A stretch of 64,000 nt of DNA, taken from contig NW_026251819.1 of assembly GCF_025024155.1 (NCBI RefSeq), positions 30,587 through 94,586 on the forward strand, written 5' to 3'. Of the stretch, positions 1 through 9,176 are shown one piece after another. How positions within the stretch are numbered: position 1 is the first letter of the stretch; each line of letters opens with the position of its first letter. The DNA comes from Gamsiella multidivaricata (lineage: Eukaryota; Mortierellomycota; Mortierellomycetes; Mortierellales; Mortierellaceae). The translations under genes were made by a program, and so were the position numbers. Under the pieces are notes generated by a model. The model had not been told where the DNA came from and made no database searches. It saw only the letters and a program-made list of their open reading frames with translations.

Positions 1-577
1 GGTTTCTGACGTGTGCTGGGTGAAGATGCTACCTTTACGACGCCAGCTCTTTTTTTCCGTGGGCTGTCTCGACTTTCCGATGCCGGTCCTATATCCTTCC
101 TAGATCGTTTCACTCCGTCTATTACAACGGACACATAGTTTATAAACATTCAGCACTAGTACCATTTTTCACGAAATTTGTAAAGTCTTCTCATACCTGC
201 AACAGGAAGAGACCTCGGCGGAAGGTTATCGCTCTTTCTTCGGATCATAACCCTGCCCAGTAATGAAAAGAGGCATTGACGTGTTATGAAGAATCACCGC
301 TGGCTCGGGTAGGCGCATTCTCGCTCCAGATAGCTGGGCGCATTTTATAGCTCACTTACTGTAAAAGGTCGCCTTCCTTGATAGATCCAGCGATGGACGA
401 CACTGGCAACAGAAAGAAGCCGTCAAGGTCCAGGCGGATGGTCTTGCAGACTTGATCCAGGTTAAAGCCCTTCCTGATCGCCCTTTGTAGGTCGCGAATG
501 GTTGCGCAGGAGGTCGGCACCTCGTACCAGCATCTGTAGGGAGGCAGAGGGTCTTCGAAAGTCAGACGGATACGCAT
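1..577 (-). CDS. Coilin N-terminal part, cut by window edge
   Basis: Partial gene on the minus strand; exons complement(<1..118, 197..252, 360..577). Coilin is the scaffold of Cajal bodies, where snRNPs mature in the nucleus. Seen: from the ATG at 577 the protein starts MRIRLTFEDPLPPYRCW and continues through a ubiquitin-like fold pattern ending in DGFFLLP and KEGDLL, which matches the self-association domain at the coilin N-terminus. Exon 1 ends at a GTAAGT donor (359). Exon 2 gives a short basic stretch (VMIRRKSDN), and exon 3 is rich in K/R with PRKKR, like the nuclear-localisation region of the family. The 577 start is preferred over the in-frame ATG at 682 because homology begins there. 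The C-terminal part lies outside the window. Start and family are good; exons 2-3 are inferred from splice sites and phase. Confidence 0.75.
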
Positions 578-788
578 GGAGTACGCGTGGTTTCGGGGAG
601 GTTGGTTTGTCAGCTTGGACTGGGGGAGACAACTGGCTGCGCGCTCAGGGCTGTTCATGAGCTGTTCTCTTAAGAAGATCAACCCAAGCCACAGAGCACC
701 TTTGGGTCAAAGAGAAAGCTAAAGTCCTAACCGCAGCTATTCTTCATTCTCTCCCATCTTATCCCTAGCTTGGTCGCAACCGACATCA
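578..788. promoter_or_regulatory. Shared divergent promoter, coilin/RBM22
   Basis: Only 211 bp separate the two start codons, which point away from each other. No TATA box stands out. Co-expression of two splicing-related genes from one short region is inference. Confidence 0.45.
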
Positions 789-2279
789 ATGGCGCAAATC
801 AAGGCTGATCCCAACAAAGTGTCATGGGAGGAATCGGTATGTGAAAAAGACAATACTCAGATACCGTGATGGCTCTGCTGATCGCATGAATCGATGACTT
901 GATGTGAGATGCTGACCGCCTGTATGTGGCCCCTTCTTGCTCTCTCAAATAGGAGTTTCCCATTTTATGTGAAACCTGCCTCGGCGACAACCCTTACTTA
1001 CGCATGGTACTATAGGAGAAGGCTGCCCTGTGCATGATATTCGCTCAGCAAATTCGACAGGGACATGAAGCTCAGCTAAACACTGACTCTTACTCGATCT
1101 CTCCTTATTTTACTTGCTAGACTAAACAATCTCAGGCAAAGGAATGTAAAGTCTGTACTCGACCATTTACGGTCTTTCGGTGGTGTCCTGGCGTAGGCAT
1201 GCGCTTCAAAAAGACCGAGATCTGCCAGACCTGTGCAAAGGTCAAGAACGTCTGCCAGACATGTTTGTTGGATCTGGAGTTTGGCCTTCCTGTTCAAGTT
1301 CGCGACACTGCTCTCGGGTTGGAGGACAATGCACCTCGATCAGATGTCAATAAGGAGTATTTTGCACAAAATATGGACGCGCATGTACGTATCCTCAACA
1401 TGATTACTAGTCAACTTCTCTTTGCGTTATGAGCTCTAGTACTCACTCTTTACTTCGAACCTATATCACATCTAGTTTCAAAGCAACGAGGATGGGCTCG
1501 GGTCAAGTGGATTCGGGAAAGCAGAGTCGGCAGGACGAGAGATGTTGAAAAAGCTACAGAGGACGGAACCCTACTACAAGCGCAATAGACAACACATCTG
1601 CTCCTTCTTCGTTAAAGGAAACTGTACTCGTGGAGCAGAGTGTCCATACCGCCACGAGATGCCTCAGGAAGGAGAATTGAAGCATCAGAATCTCAAGGAC
1701 CGTTATTACGGAACGAATGACCCTGTGGCTCGCAAGATCTTGACAGGATCAAAAACTGGGGGTGCAGGGCGACAGTTTGCTCCACCAGAGGACAAGACCA
1801 TTGTGAGTTTGACGTACTTTTTGATGACCAATGTTGGTCCCTAATTGCTGAAAACAAGATTGTTTAACGATACCTCTGCCTTTTCTTAGACCTCACTGTT
1901 TATCACTGGCGTCACTGAAGGCATCATGGAAGCGGATCTCAAAGGATTCTTTTATGTCTTTGGGGAGATCAAGTCAATTGTGGTGGCTCACAAATCCAAA
2001 TGCGCTTTTGTCAATTTCACAACCAGAACGGGAGCAGAATTGGCGTTCGAAAAATCCGGAGGCGGTGTAAATATTCAAGGCGTCCCTCTGAGGGTTTCAT
2101 GGGCACGGTCAAGGCCTGTGGGCGCTAGAAGCGAACAAAAAGGAGAGACAGCACCATCACCCACAACGATCATGGATACTCTACAGGCTGGCCCACCTCC
2201 ACCCCCCGGCAGCTCATCCAGTTTTACGTATCCAAGTCAAGACCCAACGTATCAAGGATCGACAAGCAAGCATAGGTAG
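789..2279 (+). CDS. RBM22: Pre-mRNA-splicing factor RBM22/Slt11
   Basis: Exons 789..836, 953..1006, 1121..1384, 1476..1802, 1890..2279, all phase-consistent, giving 360 aa (yeast Slt11 364). The family contacts the U6 ISL and the intron in the activated spliceosome. Seen: N-terminal zinc region beginning [18 protein letters not shown] (from residue 17) and continuing with CKVC, the [12 protein letters not shown] stretch and [18 protein letters not shown]; a complete C3H1 finger [20 protein letters not shown] at about residues 163-182; an RRM at about 232-305 with SLFITGV as RNP2-like and KCAFVNFTT as RNP1. The C-terminus (306-360) is Pro/Ser-rich and shorter than in animals. The first exon is only 16 codons. 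Divergent neighbour is coilin. Family identity is very strong. Confidence 0.95.
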
Positions 2280-2705
2280 AATGGTCATACCGAGACCCTG
2301 GAACCTGCATTAAGATTTTCTTTGTAGGTCATATGCCTTGCTCCAGATGTTTGGATGAAATGAAATTGGGAAGCACTCGTTGAGCAAGGTCCTCCCAGAT
2401 AATGTATAGTACGTATACAGCGCCTCCAACGAGCATCTCAGATTATTAGGTAGAAATGGTCGCCATAACTGGGCCGTACATATCCAAAAAAAAAAAAAAA
2501 AATTCGACGCGACTTCCAAAAACAACCTTGAAAGACTTGCATCGCTTTGAAATCCGCTCATTTCGTATTCCTCGTCCCGAAAGCATACATTTCTGTAAGC
2601 AAACATCTCTGCCGCGTATTTCTTACCCAGCAAACCCGATTACCATAGGCCTGCTTCAATAGCTTCCCTCGTAGCTCACTTTTAAAATATTTATTCCCAT
2701 GCCGT

Positions 2706-3405
2706 CTACTGAAATTGCTGTAGTAAACCAGTGATTGGAATAAACGTCAGTGCAAGCATGTACTTGAACAAGGGACTGACCATATTCCGAGCTGGGTCTT
2801 GCAGTCGGATCTTGATTTCTCCTTTGCGACCAGAGCTCGTGAACAAAAGGAGAAGCGCGCTGAGAAAGAAGATCGATGGCAATTGCAGGAGGAAGTCCAG
2901 CATTAGGCGCTGTCCGAGGATGCTGCGATTGATTTTGGCACGACCGCACTGGCGAAGGTCCTCTTCATGTCGATTCTGGCGGGAGCACTAGAAAGCGAGC
3001 CCTCTACTGAAGAGATATCGAGAAAACGCGCTACATAGTGAAGACATGCACAATGGAGGGCTGGAAGAGTTTGAGGTGGACCTGGATAAGCTCGACGATG
3101 GTCTTCATAGAATAAAAGTCATTTGTGACAGTAGCTCGACGCTGAAGGTGTTCTGAATAGTCCCGTCCAGATAACCTCGTGGCATATTTCGAATAGCTTT
3201 CTTTCATTTGTGCTTTCTTAATAAAGTTGCTCTTTGCGATAGTTCTAGTGCTGTCTCGCTGTCTAAGTGTAAGTACTGTTGACCATGTAAAGAGTATAGC
3301 CATCAAAGGCTTTAGTGCTGGACCTGAGCGTGTCGCTGGTTGCATGGCTACAGAGCTTGCCTGCTGCGCTCCTTTGCCATGCTCGGAGTAGGAAAGTTCC
3401 AGCAT
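2706..3405 (-). pseudogene. Decayed or unrecognised membrane-protein frame
   Basis: I do not recognise the family. On the minus strand an open stretch around 2706-2975 reads like a membrane protein: LMLDFLLQLPSIFFLSALLLLF is one hydrophobic helix, then a polar basic loop (SSGRKGEIKIRL), then a second hydrophobic stretch near FKYMLALTFIPITGLL before a stop. Upstream, at 3031-3180, a second open stretch reads DFYSMKTIVELIQVHLKLF. A 47-bp GT..AG intron could join them across about 2987-3033. No convincing start codon or complete domain is visible, so this may be a gene fragment, a pseudogene or chance. Region 2280-2700 between it and RBM22 holds only an A-tract near 2486 and nothing else I can name. 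Confidence 0.25.
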
Positions 3406-3438
3406 GTGAGGAAAGGAAACGTGTGAGCATCAGCCACG

Positions 3439-3744
3439 ATGCACTCTTTCATCAACCGTGCCTCTATAATCCTTTTTCTATCGCTCGCATCCACAGCCCT
3501 TGCCTATGCCCCACCATGCTGTCTGCCTCAGCCTTACCACTCCTTTATTATTTTATCTTTATCGCTTTTTATTTTGGCATTCCGCAGATGCGAGTGGAAG
3601 GTATTTCCCATTTTTGGAAGAACAGGAGGTGGAGGCAGCGTCCATGAACGTGGCCTCGGTCCGGGATGGGGACATGGATATCCTCGGTGTGTATTTTTCC
3701 TACATCCGCAGATCGTGTATGAGACACTCCGACGCGCCTCCTAG
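3439..3744 (+). CDS. Possible small secreted protein
   Basis: A 101-codon ATG frame. The first about 22 residues look like a signal peptide: MHSFINRASIILFLSLASTALA, with a hydrophobic core and an A-x-A-like cleavage site. The following sequence has YAPPCC and a second hydrophobic run (IILSLSLFILAF), then a Gly-rich basic part (GRTGGGGSVHERGLGPGWGHGYPR). The second hydrophobic run may really be an unspliced pyrimidine-rich intron ending at TTCCGCAG (3589), but no strong donor is visible. No family recognised. It sits alone between decayed sequences, so it may be chance. Confidence 0.25.
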   Translation: MHSFINRASIILFLSLASTALAYAPPCCLPQPYHSFIILSLSLFILAFRRCEWKVFPIFGRTGGGGSVHERGLGPGWGHGYPRCVFFLHPQIVYETLRRAS

Positions 3745-3999
3745 TCCGCAACTCCGTAATCATTAACTGAATTCAGTCGCGGTAGGGTCCGTCCGCGCGC
3801 TCCACAAGACGATGTCATGGACATTTACCCAAGATCCGGCAACCCATCCTGCGCTTTGATGGTCTGCCGATACGCAGAAGGCGAAGGCGTGGGGAAATAG
3901 AAAGATCAGGAGCAGCAAGGATGCGGATACCATGGGCAATCAGGCTAAGAGGACCCAGGAGATGAAAGTCTCCGATAAAATCAACCCATCCGCAAGGAC

Positions 4000-4145
4000 A
4001 CAAGCGCAAGCTTGTCGGGTCGACCCAGAAAGCAAAGGAGGGCTTAGCCGCTACAGGGATTGATTCAGTGATAAAGAACGGCTTCTTTGCCGGGTTGGAG
4101 GAGCTGTGCTGGAACATGTGTCGCTGCGTTGGAGAAACGGGCGTC
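4000..4145 (+). repeat. Dispersed repeat, copy 1
   Basis: The stretch from GGACACAAGCGCAAGCTTGT to CGTTGGAGAAACG matches the reverse complement of about 52290-52432 at roughly 80% by eye. Both copies keep the same reading frame (LVGS/LVRS, then SV.KNGFFA.LEEL, then CVGE), so the source was probably protein-coding. Copy 1 runs on the plus strand. Family unknown. Confidence 0.6.
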
Positions 4146-5089
4146 TGTATTGGTCGCAAGGCGAAGCAACATCTTGGTTAGGCTATGGTTGCCTCGTCGG
4201 TTCAGATATACTCTTCTATGGCATGAAGGTGCTCCTCAGAAAGAACCTCCGTAATCATACCTTCGCGTCGTGGAAGGTGGAATATGTGATTCAGAAGCTG
4301 GAAGTCGGCGAGGCCCAGTAGATTGCCGCTGCCGTCACTACGACCAACAACTACACGAGCCATGTGCCAGGCCGGTCGTTCGCAAAGGGTCTCGCTGTGC
4401 TGCATGGATGTGATCCAGCCCACAAGTAGGGCGTCCTGGATCACTATTGCAGCCAGATGTGAGTAAGCAGCGGGATATCTGGCAAATTTCCTTTGACAAG
4501 GCCGAGACCTCGGAAGAGGAGCATAAAAGAAGTGAGGCTATTGACGCGAAGATGAAGGGGATCGTGCAAAGTGTCATCAGATACCCCCAAGAGTAAGTGT
4601 CTTTATTTAACGTCAATGATGCGGGGACCGGAGAGCTACTATATATATAAGGAACAGAAGCGAAGCGTTGGAAATATGGTCGGAGACGTAATAAACAGTA
4701 ATTTCGCGACAGAAACAATGAGCGTTGGAATGATTGATCGCCGCCTTCAACACGGACTGCAGTAGAATTACGGCGCCGGCGTCTATTTTCAAGCAAGCCA
4801 GTGTATCAGGTCGGCTCTCCAGGGCCTCGTCAAGCTCAACACAGATTTGCAGGACGCTCGTAAAAGGAATGTGCCACTAGGACGACGGCCTGAAGGGCAA
4901 CGGTGGCAGGTTTGACTCGGCGTTAGCGACACTCGAACCTTTCAAGTCAATGCTCAGAAACAAGGGTGCCGTGAGCCAGGGGGCTTTTTCGAAAGCTGTT
5001 TTTCCACGGCTATATAACTAACTATGGCCAACACGCCTGTGTGGTATTTCCCTATAATAATTCCTTGCCGCATGTGCTCGATATTGATT

Positions 5090-5340
5090 CTTTACCCTGC
5101 CAGGGCCAGCTCAGCGCACTGACAATTCGGCTTTCGTCCATACCAGAGTACAAAAGGGCTAAGGACAATGTCAAGACATCAATCAAGGAGAGTATCCTGG
5201 TCATGGATAGCACCACATAGACGGGGAAGTACGTGCTCCCTGGCACTCTGCAAACCGATGGACACCAGCTTAAAATCCACTCATACAGCCTGGATCACTC
5301 AGCGCAGGAAGAAGGACGAGAACGAGGGCGAGGAAAAAGA
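5090..5340 (+). pseudogene. Transposon-like relic with T-D-G motif
   Basis: From 5122 a frame reads TIRLSSIPEYKRAKDNVK and continues through KESILVMD, then hits a TAG at 5218-5220, then goes on in the same frame as TGKYVLPGTLQTDGHQLKI. The residue pattern and the single in-frame stop suggest a recently coding but dead gene. The segment V-L-x-x-T-x-x-T-D-G followed by a hydrophobic strand resembles the region before the first RuvC motif in TnpB/Fanzor-type proteins, and it recurs in the relic near 31640. That assignment is a hypothesis: I see no RuvC residues or zinc ribbon here. Reading frame is lost after about 5340. Confidence 0.3.
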
Positions 5341-5939
5341 CAAGGACAGCAGCGAAAACTCCTCTCAGAGCAGCGCCTCCCGCTCAAGAAAGCCGTCAAC
5401 AGCGAATAAGGGCTATCGGCAGGACGTCGCAGGTGCCTTCCAGGTCTCGGCCGAGTCCACAGGGCCCAAGATGGAGTACCTGACCGAAGCGATCCATGGC
5501 CCACATACACTGCAGGAGGAAACTGCTAAAGCATTTTGTTCGCACTAATGAGGGGAGATACGATATGGGTAGGCCTCTAACCATCTAGTGCTACGAATAT
5601 TGCTATGTGCATAGGCTGCCGGCGAAGAGATGCTGGTATGCTGTGTCGACGTTCGGAATTCGTCGACGTCTTGCTGCAGATATCACCAGAGAGTCTAGAC
5701 TCAGGACCACTCGACCATCTGTCATGACCCGACTTGTGGTAGTCTCTGGCCATCGGCATATGACGCAGCACACAAGTTGAACCCCAAGACCGGCCTCTAG
5801 CGCGATCAGAACCAAAACGCTGGTCAGAACATGGCTAACGCTGCCCTTCAATAGGTAAAGGATTTCAGTGGCCCGACGCGCCGATCTGGCAACTTATCAA
5901 GAGGCAAGAAATGCCCATTGGAACGGCGCATAACAATAT

Positions 5940-6138
5940 GGAAATTGCTATTTGTGGCCAGTCGAATTTTCTTATTTGTCGATCGGTGTATTTTGATATG
6001 ACACACTTCGCTATTTGTCGACCGGTGGTTGTCGACCGGTATGTCGCTACATAGCTGTATCACTTGTAGCACCGTGGCTTCCATCTTTACGCATCAGGTA
6101 GCCTTCAAGGCGCGTCTACTGCTGCTTATATCGCAACT
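5940..6138 (+). repeat. Left inverted-repeat arm
   Basis: Begins GGAAATTGCTATTTG and ends GCTTATATCGCAACT. It contains TATTTG-type motifs at about 5950, 5973 and 6013 and a paired GTCGACCGGT at about 6018 and 6031. Confidence 0.75.
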
Positions 6139-6464
6139 AATGCACTCTGTCTGTCTGCCAGTCCATCAGTGCATCTGTTCATGTCGTTTGGCGCGTCTTT
6201 TTCTTTGCTTTTATTACAAACTGGTCTGAAATCATTGACCACATCGGGAGCGATGATTCTAGACCCAAGACAGAAGCAAAATATACGGCAAAAAAAATAT
6301 TCGCAGATGTAATATCCACGGCAGGCTCAAGATATAAGGTAGGCATAAGATCCAATTCGTATCTGTATCCTACAAGATTCTTTGACCGCCGCGAGCACCG
6401 GGCCTGGCCTTGGGACTCGGCATACTTTGCAGCTGGTATACGATCGACTCCGAGAGATGAGTAG

Positions 6465-6734
6465 ATTCACAGCAGCTTTAAGTCGTCGCTGGGTCCGGTA
6501 CCTTCTCTATTACAAGTTTTCGAGGCAGTCAGAGATAATGTATCAAAGGAAGCCATGACCATGACGCACATCAAGCTCAGGCCTGCCAAGACAAACAGCA
6601 AGCAGATGTCGCAGTGCAAAGCTCTGTTTGGAAAATCTGTCCTGCATCAGATGGAAGCCGAAATTGCAGAATTCTTGTTTTATGGAGCCTCTCTCTGCTC
6701 ATGCGAAGGACGTCTAGTTAGAAGAGTATGTTGA
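6465..6734 (+). pseudogene. Coding relic inside inverted-repeat element
   Basis: A stop-free frame of about 89 codons lies between the two arms. It reads FEAVRDNVSKEAMTMTHIKL, then a K/Q-rich part, then HQMEAEIAEFLFYGASLC before TGA at 6732. Composition and amphipathic pattern look like real protein. An in-frame TAG lies just upstream (6462-6464), and no intact start or full domain is visible. It may be a fragment of a transposase or of a host gene captured by the element. Family not recognised. Confidence 0.3.
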
Positions 6735-7407
6735 GGATGAAGCAGTAAGTTTATTGTTTCTGTTTTTATTTTGTTGGCGCTCTTTGAATGTTACAATTCG
6801 GTTGATAGTGTTATCATGCAAGATCGCCGCAGGGAATCGCTAACTGCGATGTTCTCTCGGTTTGGAGAGTATAATGTAGAGTGCATCTATGAAATTTCCC
6901 ACCTCGCGAATCCCGCTCGCGTTCAGTATGTGATGCTTATGAAAGATAGATTCTATCTCTGCACAACCTCCACTTTCACGACACTGGCCTGGGCTGTTGC
7001 CGGTTTTTTAAACTGATATTGATGATAAAAGTGAAAGTACTATATAAGTCTTGCCAGGAGGAGATGGCTCCGCGAGGCTCATCTAGACAGCTCCGAGCCC
7101 GACTTGGCTAAGGGACCATTCGTGTTCCCCGCCACTCACAATGAAGCAATTAGCGCTGCTGAAAAAGCCTCACCACGAGGCTACACGAGAACCATCGACA
7201 GCCCCTTCATTTCATCAAGGACGGTGCGACCAAGTCCGAAGGTCCTGTCTCAAAAGGAGAACTCTTTGGGAAGATAAAGAAGACGGAAGAAAAGGAATCA
7301 TTCGATTCGGAATTGGCTATGAAAGCGGTCAACATGCTCGGTACGAAATTGCGGATAATGGTGGTATTTACGGCCTGCAGGATCCTATTAATGCCAGCGG
7401 TAAAGGT

Positions 7408-7582
7408 AGTTGCGATATAAGCAGCAGTAGACGCGCCTTGAAGGCTACCTGATGCGTAAAGATGGAAGCCACGGTGCTACAAGTGATACAGCTATGTAGC
7501 GACATACTGGTCGACAACCACCGGTCGACAAATAGCGAAGTGTGCCATATCAAAATACACCGATCGGCAAATAGCAATTTCC
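7408..7582 (-). repeat. Right inverted-repeat arm
   Basis: Inverted copy of 5940-6138, beginning AGTTGCGATATAAGC and ending CAAATAGCAATTTCC. It lacks 24 bases present in the left arm, apparently lost by recombination between two TATTTG motifs. Confidence 0.75.
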
Positions 7583-8094
7583 TTTATTTTTTGACGACGC
7601 CTGCATGAGAGTGAGTTGCTGCATTAGTTCTGCAAGTGGCACGAACCCTCTTCTCACAATCGAGTCACATCCATTCCCTGGGAGCTATGGCTCGCGAGGC
7701 TCGGTCTTTCTGGGATCAGGAGAGGAATGGGCGTATTGTCCTGGAAGAAACTATCGCGCATTTTATGATAAGCAAGGTCAACTACCGCTCCAATCCAGAA
7801 CCACAACAAGATACCACGGACAGTGCTGACTAGGTTGGCAAAAGGATGCGCAGAAGAGAGCGCGGAAGGAAGCCATTGTCGAGGGACTTGAAAACTGCAA
7901 ACAGGAGCTGGGTACCATCGCCCCTGATAAAAGGACTAGAAAGTGCTGATTGGAGTGTATGCAGGCTAGCATTGTAGCTCTTAAAAGCACTATTTATGTG
8001 GTGAAAGGCGTGAATGAGGCGGAAATACCAGTGATCTGGACTAACCTAGTTGGATAAACTTCCATCATTCCATTAAATGGCCGATCAGAGAATT

Positions 8095-8335
8095 TGGGCA
8101 AGAATTATTATACCTCTCCAGGATACAATCAAGGAAGGCTTTGCAGACTGCATTGTCCCGACAATTGCACACCGACTGAATACAACTATGGAGTCGGACA
8201 AAGTCTTCGTGATGGATGGTGGCGTGGTGATGGAATTCGGTGAGCCCACAAGTTGTTGCAGGGCCTTAATGGTGCCATTGCGGAGTTGGTGAGCCATGCA
8301 GGGGAGGCTGCGTCCAAGAGGGTGGAGCAGCGGTA
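8095..8335 (+). pseudogene. ABCC-type transporter fragment (C-terminal NBD tail)
   Basis: The frame reads DTIKEGFADCIVPTIAHRL, then MESDKVFVMDGGVVMEFGEP. This is the H-loop region (TIAHRLNT) and the D-loop-to-end segment of the second nucleotide-binding domain of multidrug-resistance (ABCC) transporters. Just after GEPT the frame shifts by one base near 8252; the next frame continues as LLQGLNGAIAELVSHAGEAA, which is the expected C-terminal tail. Walker A, signature motif and membrane domains are absent upstream. It is therefore a short frameshifted remnant, not a working transporter. Confidence 0.7.
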
Positions 8336-9176
8336 TGGGGAAGAAAAGACACTCGAGCGTGAGGATCCACCACCAACTGCCGCAACAACCAGCACAACCA
8401 TAGGGCTTGCAAAGACGCTAAGGCACTCACACCAATTCTTGCAGCATAGAGGAGAGTTTGAGGCGCTTACCAGGGCTAAAACTCATGAGAACACTGAAGT
8501 CGACCAGTCCAACACCCGAAGCTGCTCCTGTACCCGTGCCTGGATTATCCTCAAAAGATGTGCCGCGAGCCCTGGAGGTAGCTCTGCACGACCAAAAGAG
8601 GAGACCGCGGTGGAGAAGCAGCTCCGGAAGCAGCTTAAGGACCCGTTTACTGGGTCTAGGGGAAATCGAACGTTAAAAGTTCTGGCCGAGCGTCCTATGG
8701 CCACATTACATGTTCAGAGCATCCCTAATAAAAACGATCTAATGCATCTGTCCGAGCAAATCAATGCTAGCGTTGGAGAGAGTTTGTTTGTGTTCGTGTA
8801 GACAGGACGATCGGGAAGGTTCGTATGCTGCTCTTTTTAGTGTAACAGCAACGCGACCCACCACCACTCAGATGGCAGGATTGAGGGGGCGTGCTCGCAG
8901 TATGGGTTTCACCAGCAACTCCAACGGGCCATTTCTCGGCCCTTTTCTGTACTGCGCTGCTACCGTGCCTGGTTTCGAAGAGGACCTACCCATACCTTTT
9001 GGTCGTAACAACATGTCGCTTCTGTACCGACCCGCGCAGACATGGGGCCCCTCACGACTTGCGTCATTTTTATTGAGATGTCTTTCTTTTCTTCTGGCCG
9101 TTCTTAACCATCTCCATCCTCGCTTTTCCCAACTCCTTCCTCTCACAAATACGATCGCGTCCTTTATCCTCGCACA

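Larger units (their letters stand above)
5940..7582. mobile_element. Inverted-repeat element, about 1.64 kb
   Basis: Two arms, 5940-6138 and 7408-7582, are inverted copies of each other and enclose 1.27 kb. Over the inner about 130 bp the arms differ at only one position seen by eye. The left arm carries 24 extra bases near its outer end. The outer parts contain several copies of a motif close to TATTTGTCGACCGGT, as expected of subterminal transposase-binding repeats. The interior has no intact transposase, only decayed coding pieces, so this looks like a non-autonomous DNA transposon or foldback element moved by a source elsewhere. I could not identify a target-site duplication. Confidence 0.6.
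3780..8870. other. Gene-poor accessory region with coding relics
   Basis: About 5 kb without an intact gene. Many short frames look protein-like but are interrupted by stops and frameshifts. Separate entries describe the recognisable pieces: a dispersed repeat copy, a T-D-G-motif relic, an inverted-repeat element and an ABC-transporter tail. Other coding-like scraps I could not assign are 7200-7375 (lysine/glutamate-rich frame IKDGATKSEGPVSKGELFGK), 7840-7950 (AQKRARKEAIVEGLENC) and 8580-8800 (ending PNKNDLMHLSEQINASV). This is the pattern of old transposon insertions rather than of a missed gene. Confidence 0.6.
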
